In this document: positions 29,818 through 35,156 of the stretch, in pieces
Layout of the letters: the number at the start of each line of letters is the position of its first letter
Numbering within the stretch: position 1 is the stretch's first letter
Source: JBBSMX01 sp038232935
GTDB lineage: Bacteria > Bacteroidota > Rhodothermia > Rhodothermales > JANQRZ01
Reading direction: 5' to 3'
Assembly (NCBI GenBank): GCA_038232935.1
Contig: JBBSMX010000028.1
Location: 1-35,156 of the forward strand
DNA length: 35,156 nucleotides
Translations under genes and position numbers: made by a program
Notes under the pieces: model-generated
The model's database searches: none
What the model was told of the DNA's origin: nothing
The model's input: the letters and a program-made list of their open reading frames with translations, nothing else

Positions 29818-31467
29818 AATTCTTCCTTCTCGCAGTTCGATCTGCACCCTTCCCTCGTGCAGACCGTGGCCGAACTCGGCTACACCCAACCGACCCCGAT
29901 CCAATCTGCCCTCATCCCCGTGATGCTGAGCGGGCAGGACGTGATCGGCCAGGCCCAGACCGGCACGGGCAAAACCGCCGCATTCACGCTTCCCGCTCTC
30001 AGCAACCTCGCCGTCGGCGAGGGGTCCGTGCAGGCGCTCGTCCTCGTCCCGACGCGCGAGCTCGCCACCCAGGTCGCGAGCGCGGTCTATACCTATGGCC
30101 GCGCCCTCGGCGTGCAGGTGCTTCCGATCTTCGGCGGCCAGGCCTACACCCGCCAGATCAACCGGCTTCGCAAAGGCATCGACGTCGTCGTCGGCACGCC
30201 GGGGCGGCTGCTCGACCTCCTCAACCAGGGCGCGCTCGACCTGAGCCATGTCACCACCGTCGTGCTCGACGAGGCCGACGAGATGCTCTCGATGGGGTTC
30301 AGCGAGGACCTCGCGGCCATCCTCGACGCGACGCCGTCGGACCGCCAGACGGTCTGCATGTCGGCCACGCTGCCCCACGGCGTCCGCCGCCTCGCGAGCC
30401 GGTACATGCGCGACCCGCAGACGTGCGAGGTTGGGTCGAAGCAGCGCACGGCGGCGGCGATCGAGGAGCGGGTCTACACCGTCCACGGCAGCGACAAGAC
30501 GGCGGCGCTCGCCCGTTTGATCGAAGCGGAGCCGGTCGAGAGCGCGCTCGTCTTCGCGCGCACACGCGCCGGGACCGTCACCCTCGCCGATGCGCTCGCG
30601 GCGCGCGGTTACGCCGCCGAAGCCCTCAACGGCGAGATGAGCCAGCCCGCCCGCGAGGCCGTGCTGGGCAAGTTTCGGAACGGGCGGCTCTCGATCCTCG
30701 TCGGCACCGATGTCGCCGCACGCGGGCTCGACATCGACCATATCTCGCACGTGTTCAACTACGACCTGCCGCGCGATCCCGAGGTGTACGTCCACCGCGT
30801 CGGGCGGACGGGCCGCGCCGGTAAGTCGGGCGTGGCGATCTCGCTCGTGACGCCGGGCCAGCGGCGGGAGCTGCAGAAGATCGAGTCGTACACGAAGCAG
30901 AAAATGACGGCCACCACGCTGCCGACGGTAGAGGAAGTGGAGGCGCAGCGGGAGCAGCGCTTCGCCGAGCGGGTGACGGCGCAGCTCGACGGCGCGGCGT
31001 CCGACCGCGAGCGGAAGCTCGTCATGGCGCTCGTCGCCGAGGGCCGCGATCCGATGGACGTGGCCGCCGCCGCCCTCGCACTCGCCCGGGGTGAGGAGAA
31101 AGCACCGGCTCTCGAACAGATCGGTGCGGCGGACTTCCGCGCCCACCGGGGCTCCGCGCCGAAGGGCAAGCGGAAGGATCGGTACGACCGGCCGGACCGC
31201 GAGTCCCGCTCGCACGACGCGGCGTCCCACGAGGACGGCATGGTGCGGCTCGCGCTCGACGCGGGCACGAGCCGGAACGTCCGGCCCTCGCAGGTGGTGA
31301 GCGCGCTCGCCCGCACCGCCGACATCCCCGGCAAGGCCATCGGCAAGATCAGCGTGCAGCACCGGCAGACGCTCGTGGATGTGCCCGAGCAGTTCGCTGC
31401 GCAGGTGCTCGCGCAGACGGGAGGCTACCGCTTCGGCAAGCACGTCGTCTCTGTCGAGCTCGCCTGA
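29815..31467 (+). CDS. deaD: DEAD-box RNA helicase (CsdA/DeaD type)
   Basis: This encodes 550 residues from TTG 29815 (or 562 from ATG 29779). The helicase core is complete: FSQFDLHPSLVQTVAELGYTQPTPIQ (Q motif), AQTGTGKT (motif I), PTRELA (Ia), GTPGRLLDLL (Ib), DEAD (II), SATLP (III), LVFARTRAG, VGTDVAARGLDI (V) and HRVGRTGRAGK (VI). After a basic linker (KGKRKDRYDRPDRESRS) the C-terminus MVRLALDAGTSRNVRPSQVVSALARTADIPGKAIGKISV...FAAQVL resembles the DbpA/CsdA RNA-binding domain. It remodels RNA or ribosomal assembly intermediates at the expense of ATP. A long, structured leader suggests regulation, perhaps by cold. Confidence 0.95.
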   Translation: MNSSFSQFDLHPSLVQTVAELGYTQPTPIQSALIPVMLSGQDVIGQAQTGTGKTAAFTLPALSNLAVGEGSVQALVLVPTRELATQVASAVYTYGRALGVQVLPIFGGQAYTRQINRLRKGIDVVVGTPGRLLDLLNQGALDLSHVTTVVLDEADEMLSMGFSEDLAAILDATPSDRQTVCMSATLPHGVRRLASRYMRDPQTCEVGSKQRTAAAIEERVYTVHGSDKTAALARLIEAEPVESALVFARTRAGTVTLADALAARGYAAEALNGEMSQPAREAVLGKFRNGRLSILVGTDVAARGLDIDHISHVFNYDLPRDPEVYVHRVGRTGRAGKSGVAISLVTPGQRRELQKIESYTKQKMTATTLPTVEEVEAQREQRFAERVTAQLDGAASDRERKLVMALVAEGRDPMDVAAAALALARGEEKAPALEQIGAADFRAHRGSAPKGKRKDRYDRPDRESRSHDAASHEDGMVRLALDAGTSRNVRPSQVVSALARTADIPGKAIGKISVQHRQTLVDVPEQFAAQVLAQTGGYRFGKHVVSVELA

Positions 31468-31487
31468 TCCGCGTTTGCAGAACGAAC

Positions 31488-31520
31488 GGAGCCCACCTCG
31501 CACAGTGCGGGGTGGGCTCC
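31488..31520. terminator. Convergent GGAGCCCACC hairpin after the helicase
   Basis: GGAGCCCACCtCGCA and TGCGgGGTGGGCTCC form a long stem (31488-31502/31506-31520) with a three-base loop. There is no T-run on either strand, but its place between convergent stop codons (31467 and 31548) suggests punctuation. Confidence 0.55.
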
Positions 31521-31547
31521 GGCATGTCTACGTCGACGGTCGCTGGG

Positions 31548-32564
31548 CTACGCCGTCTTCGGTTTCCGCTTCGACGCCTTCACCTCCACAGACTCATCGA
31601 GCACCTCGGCGGAGTCGCCGCCGACGGAGCCGTAGCGGGCGTGCATCCGGTCGAGCAGGCCCTCGACCTGCTCGGCGGTCAGGTGGTCGAGGTCGGTGGC
31701 ATTGCAGTAGTGGCGAGCGGCGACGAGGAGCGCCGTGCGTTCGATGCCGTAGCGTGCGGCCGTCGCGAGGAGGTCGTCGAGGGTCGGACCGGCCGGGGCG
31801 GGCGTCGGGGCCGGCTCGGCGAGCGTGGCGGGTTCGGGGACGGCCTGCGGCTGCGGTCCTGCGCCCACGAGGTCGAGGAAGTCGCGGAAGGTGGGGTCCT
31901 TCACTTCGAGCCCGACCGGGAGGTCCGGCACGTTCGACTTTACGACCGTCGCCACGCGGACCGTCTCGAAGCCGTCGACGCGGAGGGCGAGCTCGACCAT
32001 CACGTCGACGAAGTATTCGAGGCCGCCCGTGGTGAGGGGGAGGACCTGTCCCATCTCGTTCTCCTCGCGCTCCTCCTTCCCCTTCGCCGCGATCTGGTCG
32101 GTGATGACGACGCACGCGCCGGAGTCAACGCAGAGCCGGCGGAGGACTTCTTGCAGCACCATTTGATCGGCTTGCAACTCCTCGGCGGAGGGCTGCGCGG
32201 TGAGGTCGCTGGTGCGGGCACGGACGGCCTGGATGGTCTGGCGGTGCTTCCGGCCGAAGTACATCGCCCACGAGTCGAGGGCGTAGCAGCCGTAGTCCTG
32301 CTCGCGGCCTTCGCCGTCGAGCGCCCAATCGATGAACTCGGGTAGTTCGTCGGGGTGCTGGACTTCGATGGCGTCGAACGTGGAGCCGTCGGCGCCGGGG
32401 AGGAGGCGGCCTTTGCGCTCGGTGTCGAAGAAGCAGAGGCGGCCGAGGTCGGCGTCGGCGAGGGAGGCGGCGAAGACGCTCTTGCCGGTGCCGGCGGCGC
32501 CGCGCACGGCCATGACGAGGCGGCGCTGCTGCGGGCGTCGGCTGAGGGGGTTGATGCGAGGCAT
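31548..32564 (-). CDS. Phage-type AAA_24 / Sak4-like RecA-fold ATPase, with C-terminal extension
   Basis: A 338-residue protein. MAVRGAAGTGKSVFAASLAD carries the Walker A GAAGTGKS (residues 22-29), CFFDTERKGRLLPGADG follows, and YGCYALDSWAMYFGRKH is the Walker B side. CVVITDQIAAKGKEEREENEMGQVLPLTTGGLEYFVDVMVEL matches the phage nucleotide-binding AAA_24 family, which includes the Sak4 single-strand annealing or recombination ATPases. From about residue 240 a Pro/Ala linker and a helical domain (LDDLLATAARYGIERTALL, LDHLTAEQVEGLLDRMH) are added, ending in a basic tail. No other phage gene is visible, so it is an orphan: a prophage remnant or a domesticated gene. ATG 32564 is the natural start. 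Confidence 0.75.
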   Translation of the reverse strand: MPRINPLSRRPQQRRLVMAVRGAAGTGKSVFAASLADADLGRLCFFDTERKGRLLPGADGSTFDAIEVQHPDELPEFIDWALDGEGREQDYGCYALDSWAMYFGRKHRQTIQAVRARTSDLTAQPSAEELQADQMVLQEVLRRLCVDSGACVVITDQIAAKGKEEREENEMGQVLPLTTGGLEYFVDVMVELALRVDGFETVRVATVVKSNVPDLPVGLEVKDPTFRDFLDLVGAGPQPQAVPEPATLAEPAPTPAPAGPTLDDLLATAARYGIERTALLVAARHYCNATDLDHLTAEQVEGLLDRMHARYGSVGGDSAEVLDESVEVKASKRKPKTA

Positions 32565-32683
32565 GATCGGGGAAGGCAGGTGGACAGGGGACGCCGCCAC
32601 GCTACGGAGACTCGGTGTCATCTTTGTGTCACCACCCGATTCGGGTAGTACAGATCCGGTATACCGCCTACCCTCTGAACGAG

Positions 32684-32752
32684 TCATCCCCGCGAAGGCG
32701 GGGACCCATAGATAAAGCCAGCCGGTGGGTCCCGGCTCGGGGGCCGGGATGA
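32684..32752. repeat. Inverted pair of TCATCCCCGC...GGGACCCA elements
   Basis: The left copy (32684-32708) reads TCATCCCCGCGAAGGCGGGG then ACCCA with a perfect 7-bp hairpin; the right copy (32752-32726, reverse strand) reads TCATCCCGGCCCCCGAGCC then GGGACCCA. They are inverted copies of a widely dispersed palindrome. A head-to-head pair like this is the usual architecture of REP/BIME units. Confidence 0.75.
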
Positions 32753-32765
32753 CCGGTTTAGGACG

Positions 32766-32898
32766 TACGCCGTGGAGAGACTCCTCCCCTCGGGGAGGTG
32801 TCCCGCCGGGGGCGGGACGGAGGGGGTTGGCCGAGCCCCGGAGACCCCCCCAGTCGCTGCGCGACAGCCCCCCAAGGGGGGCGGGGGCCAACGGCGTA
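32766..32898. repeat. 133-bp MITE-like element with TACGCCGT terminal inverted repeats
   Basis: TACGCCGT (32766-32773) and ACGGCGTA (32891-32898) are perfect inverted ends; inner GTTGGCC/GGCCAAC also pair. Inside are hairpins CTCCCCTCGGGGAG, TCCCGCCGGGGGCGGGA (32801-32817), GTCGCTGCGCGAC and CCCCCCAAGGGGGG. The central motif CAGTCGCTGCGCGACAG is a commonly seen dispersed palindrome. It is non-coding. Confidence 0.65.
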
Positions 32899-33029
32899 AC
32901 TCCTATGGTTGTTGGATAGAAGCCATCGATGACAGCCTCGGCGAGGGGGACGCTGGTGCACCGAGGAACGACGCCGCGTGCGGATCGGTACTCAGCGGCG
33001 CCCCTCATCTCCTCAGCCCGTCACTCCTC

Positions 33030-33815
33030 ATGGAACTCCAAGACCGCGTCGCCCTCGTCACGGGCGCTTCGTCCGGCATCGGCCGGGCCACCGCCCTCCT
33101 CTTCGCGCAGCACGGCGCGCGCGTCGCCCTCATGAGCCGCTCGGAGGACGATCTGAACGAGGTCGCCGACGCCATCCGCGCCGACGGCGGCGAGGCCCTC
33201 GTCGTAGCGGCCGACGTGTCGAAGGCGGACGAGGTCGAGGCTGCGATCCGGCAGATCGACGACGAATGGGGGCGGCTCGATGTCGTCTTTGCGAATGCTG
33301 GGATCAATGGGGTGTGGGCGCCCATCGACGAACTCGAACCGGACGAGTGGAAGAAGACGATCGACATCAACCTCACCGGGACGTACCACACGATCCACTT
33401 CGCCGTGCCGCTGCTGAAGCGGGAGGACGGCGGGGCCATCCTCATCACGGCCTCGATCAACGGCACGCGGCGGTTCACGGGCGCGGGCGCGACGGCCTAC
33501 GCGAGCACGAAAGCGGCGCAGCTCGCCCTCGGCAAGATGCTCGCGCTCGAACTCGCCAAGCACCGTATCCGCGTGAACGTGATCTGCCCTGGCGCTATCG
33601 ACACGGAGATCGAGGAGAGCACGGAGCGGTGCGACGAGGCCGAGGCCGGCGAACCCGTCGAGTATCCGGCGGGCGCGATCCCGCTGACCGACGGGGCACC
33701 GGGGAAGGCGAGCGAGGTGGCCGAGCTCGCGCTCTTCCTCGCCTCGGACCGCTCGCGCCACATCACCGGCACGCCCGTGTGGATCGACGGCGCGGAGTCG
33801 CTGCTGCAAGGGTGA
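33030..33815 (+). CDS. Short-chain dehydrogenase/reductase (SDR)
   Basis: A 261-residue NAD(P)-dependent oxidoreductase. TGASSGIG (residues 11-18) is the cofactor glycine motif, VVFANAGING the NAG motif, ILITASINGTRRF the Ser strand, and YASTKAAQLALGKMLALELAKHRIRVNVICPGAIDT carries the catalytic Tyr-x3-Lys and the PG motif. The C-terminus SEVAELALFLASDRSRHITGTPVWIDGAESLLQG is the classical SDR substrate-end. The substrate is unknown. ATG 33030 is the family start. It has no operon partner. Confidence 0.95.
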   Translation: MELQDRVALVTGASSGIGRATALLFAQHGARVALMSRSEDDLNEVADAIRADGGEALVVAADVSKADEVEAAIRQIDDEWGRLDVVFANAGINGVWAPIDELEPDEWKKTIDINLTGTYHTIHFAVPLLKREDGGAILITASINGTRRFTGAGATAYASTKAAQLALGKMLALELAKHRIRVNVICPGAIDTEIEESTERCDEAEAGEPVEYPAGAIPLTDGAPGKASEVAELALFLASDRSRHITGTPVWIDGAESLLQG

Positions 33816-33846
33816 CGGGCTCCATCAGGTGCAGCGCGACGGCCGG

Positions 33847-33959
33847 GCTCAGGCGGTGAAGACGCCGTCGGCTTCGGTGCGGAGCAGGCCGAGCTCGGCG
33901 AGGGCGTCGAGGACGGGGGTGACGGTGCGGGGGCCGGCTCCGGCGAAGCGGGCGGCGAC
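33847..33959. repeat. 113-bp direct repeat, left copy
   Basis: This segment and 34867-34979 align over 113 bp with five mismatches by my count (about 96% identity) and no gaps. The offset is 1,020 bp. On the minus strand it is the 3' end of a coding tail (RFAGAGPRTVTPVLDALAEL, LLRTEADGVFTA, stop). Identity stops abruptly at 33960. Confidence 0.92.
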
Positions 33960-33980
33960 AAGCTTCCTGCTGGCCGCGAC
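33849..33980 (-). pseudogene. Truncated copy of a winged-helix-like coding tail
   Basis: Reads VAASRKLVAARFAGAGPRTV then TPVLDALAELGLLRTEADGV and FTA stop. Without a start it cannot be a gene. It lies in frame immediately after the TAG of the TIR-like gene, so readthrough would append 43 residues. The tail (VAARFxGA...VxxVLDALAELG) resembles the C-terminal winged-helix ends of some class I DNA methyltransferases; that match is only by memory. Confidence 0.6.
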
Positions 33981-34637
33981 CTAGTTCGTCTCGCGGGTGA
34001 ACGAGGCCAGAATCATTTCCACGCTATCGGTAGCTCTTTCCGAGAGGTCAGACGCTTCAAGCACTGCCGCCGCTTGCTCCCTCCACGTTGCGTCGCCCGA
34101 GAGGAGGTAGGCGCGGCGGAAATAGTCGAGGGCAAGCAAGGGATTGTTCTCCACGAGCGATCCCACGTGTCCGTAGTGCATCTCGCGCTCGTGCAGACTC
34201 ACAGCGAACGCTTTCAGCTTCTTCTCTAGCCATGCGTTTGCCACCACGTATTCCGTCCGCACGAAGTCAGAGGGCACCGTTGCCTTCGGAGCCTTGACGA
34301 CGAGCGTCTCCTTGCCGAGTGCCTGCATGAGTCCTACCTCGTAGAAGATGTTCGCCAGCGTCGTCGGCTTCGCTCCCTCGGGCACAATGGCGATGCCGAC
34401 AGGCACCGAGGCGATGATCTCCCAAATCTTATGGAGAAAGTCTCGTCCCGTCGTGATGCTGTCCGCGTCGATGACGTCGAATCCCTCGGCTACGAAGACC
34501 GCCTCGACACGATCTCTGATGCCCTGTAGTCCGTCGGGGATCGGCTCGCCGAGCTGCGTCATCAGGAAGCACGTCCGGCACCGCGTGGCGATGGGGACTG
34601 TGTGGGCGTCGCCATCGGTAGGGCGGTAGACGATCAC
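33981..34637 (-). CDS. TIR / nucleoside-deoxyribosyltransferase-like protein, candidate defence effector
   Basis: A 218-residue protein starting at GTG 34637, one base after the stop of the upstream gene. RCRTCFLMTQLGE, IRDRVEAVFVAEGFDVIDAD, HKIWEIIASVPVGIAIV, then LANIFYEVGLMQALGKETLVVKAP match the TIR-like/nucleoside 2-deoxyribosyltransferase-type fold; Glu100 in NIFYEVG is at the usual catalytic Glu position. VPSDFVRTEY follows as in related proteins. The C-terminal 80 residues (NNPLLALDYFRRAYLLSGDA, WREQAAAVLEAS) look helical, TPR-like. Such folds occur in NAD-cleaving effectors of antiphage systems (Thoeris, CBASS/TIR). GC is lower than in the neighbours. It is flanked by direct repeats. 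The activity is inference. Confidence 0.65.
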   Translation of the reverse strand: MIVYRPTDGDAHTVPIATRCRTCFLMTQLGEPIPDGLQGIRDRVEAVFVAEGFDVIDADSITTGRDFLHKIWEIIASVPVGIAIVPEGAKPTTLANIFYEVGLMQALGKETLVVKAPKATVPSDFVRTEYVVANAWLEKKLKAFAVSLHEREMHYGHVGSLVENNPLLALDYFRRAYLLSGDATWREQAAAVLEASDLSERATDSVEMILASFTRETN

Positions 34638-34638
34638 G

Positions 34639-34794
34639 CTACGACGCCTTCCGCTTCCGCGCGACGGGGATGTTCGCGTACGGACCCGCCGATTTTTTGT
34701 GCGCGAGAATCCGGCCCTCGGTGCGGTCGATCTTGACGTAGTGACCGGAACGCGGGTTCTTGACTTGGACGATATCTTTTTTCTTCGAAGCCAT
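34639..34794 (-). CDS. Small basic protein (51 aa), partner of the TIR-like protein
   Basis: The sequence is MASKKKDIVQVKNPRSGHYV, then KIDRTEGRILAHKKSAGPYA and NIPVARKRKAS. It is rich in Lys and Arg, with a KNPRSGHYVKIDR core that I have a general memory of in small conserved proteins of unknown function. It begins at ATG 34794 and its TAG is one base before the GTG of the TIR-like gene, so the two are co-translated. No catalytic motif is present; it may bind nucleic acid or serve as partner or antitoxin. The name is not given because I do not recognise the family. Confidence 0.65.
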   Translation of the reverse strand: MASKKKDIVQVKNPRSGHYVKIDRTEGRILAHKKSAGPYANIPVARKRKAS

Positions 34795-34818
34795 CGGTGC
34801 AGTGTGCTGGATTAGTCT

Positions 34819-34844
34819 CAAATCTACGACCCCGTGATCGGCAA
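34819..34844 (-). promoter_or_regulatory. TAGATTTG -7 box upstream of the two-gene cassette
   Basis: On the minus strand TAGATTTG (34826-34819) is an exact match to the Bacteroidetes TAnnTTTG consensus; TTG at 34844-34842 lies 15 bases upstream (a short spacing). It sits 25 bp before the ATG at 34794, inside the segment between the direct repeats, so the cassette carries its own promoter. Confidence 0.55.
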
Positions 34845-34866
34845 GTTTCTGGAGAAGCTGTAGCCT

Positions 34867-34979
34867 GCTCAGGCGGTGAAGACCCCGTCGGCTTCGGTGC
34901 GGAGGAGGCCGAGTTCGGCGAGGGCGTCGAGGACGGGGGCGACGGTGCGGGGGCCGGCCCCGGCGAAGCGGGCGGCGAC
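34867..34979. repeat. 113-bp direct repeat, right copy
   Basis: Same orientation as 33847-33959, five mismatches. Here the minus-strand reading frame continues upstream (VAARFAGAGPRTVAPVLDAL), so this is the more intact copy and 33847 is the truncated duplicate. Confidence 0.92.
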
Positions 34980-35156
34980 GGCCGCGGCGTCGGCGGGCTG
35001 CCCGGCGGCGGAGAGGGCGACGCTCGTCAGCGTGACGCCGTCCGGGAGTACCTGACGGGAGCGGGTCCCACTCTCGATCCACCGAAACGACTCCTTGTCC
35101 TCGATGGGCAGCCGCTTGCGGGTATGCTTGCCAGGTTGGTCGGCGGGCCGAGTCCA
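34869..35156 (-). pseudogene. IS4-like transposase fragment fused in frame to a winged-helix-like tail, partial at window edge
   Basis: The open minus-strand frame from the window edge reads PADQPGKHTRKRLPIEDKES then FRWIESG. LPIEDKESFRW is a strong match to the region preceding the second DDE aspartate in IS4-family transposases. The frame then continues GTRSRQVLPDGVTLTSVALS, AAGQPADAAAVAARFAGAGP, RTVAPVLDALAELGLLRTEA, DGVFTA stop, which has nothing to do with IS4 and resembles the C-terminal tail of a restriction or methyltransferase protein. The junction lies around 35065-35075. The upstream part is outside the window. Confidence 0.6.

Larger units (their letters stand above)
32565..33029. 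other. 465-bp intergenic region filled with palindromic repeats
   Basis: Between the Sak4-like gene and the SDR gene. It has no coding content; it holds an inverted pair of one REP-like element (32684-32752) and a 133-bp element with multiple hairpins (32766-32898). The last 130 bp before the SDR start show nothing recognised. Confidence 0.7.

Noticed and set aside
1..35156. CRISPR arrays, tRNA or rRNA genes
   Set aside because: No regular repeats, cloverleaf arms or rRNA-like conserved stretches were recognised on either strand.

Overview
The window is about 35 kb of high-GC bacterial chromosome, most likely from the Rhodothermota (Rhodothermales or Rubricoccaceae-like; formerly placed with Bacteroidetes). 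Three things point there: an Omp/Por-type secretion tail (FPNP...YDIRGRLV...GTYFYRL) on the DUF4331 protein, TonB receptors with a carboxypeptidase-regulatory-like N-terminus, and occasional Bacteroidetes-like -7 boxes (TAnnTTTG) with few strong Shine-Dalgarno sites. I see no rRNA, tRNA or CRISPR array. Most of the window is ordinary housekeeping DNA with accessory patches at both ends.

Left part (1-4739, minus strand): a frameshifted AlkD-like DNA alkylation repair gene cut by the window edge; an AT-rich, probably acquired class III nucleotidyl cyclase homologue; a large cNMP-binding-like/CBS/DUF294 regulator whose nucleotidyltransferase motif has lost its aspartates; a CusF-like copper-binding lipoprotein; and a two-gene operon with a stand-alone HsdR-N-type PD-(D/E)xK protein. 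A plus-strand methyltransferase (4874-5908) follows. From 15329 down to 5912 runs a nearly continuous minus-strand series: RNase G/E with a giant disordered insertion, a small conserved protein, an MBL-fold hydrolase, AroQ, a YdjM-like membrane protein, MurJ, glycerate 2-kinase and a NodB-type deacetylase lipoprotein. Palindromic elements of a CGTAGGGGCG family sit in two of its spacers.

Central part (16095-28886, plus strand): citrate synthase with a clear terminator, then sdhC-sdhD-sdhA-sdhB, giving consecutive TCA-cycle and respiratory steps. Two sdh spacers carry related inverted repeats. After sdhB comes a promoter-like box, about 100 nt of structured sequence and a strong terminator (possible small RNA). 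Then follow a secreted DUF4331 protein, a TPR protein, a four-helix membrane protein, a His-rich membrane-anchored protein and a TonB-dependent receptor, plausibly a metal-uptake set.

Right part (28948-35156): a lipoprotein, a DEAD-box helicase with a long structured leader and a probable TTG start, a solitary phage-type (Sak4/AAA_24-like) ATPase, a spacer packed with two families of mobile palindromic repeats, an SDR oxidoreductase, and then the most unusual part of the window. There a two-gene cassette (51-aa basic protein plus a TIR/deoxyribosyltransferase-like protein) lies between two 113-bp direct repeats (about 96% identical). The repeats are copies of the 3' end of a winged-helix-like coding tail, and the right copy is joined in frame to an IS4-like transposase fragment. 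This looks like a small, probably defence-related insertion in a decayed island.
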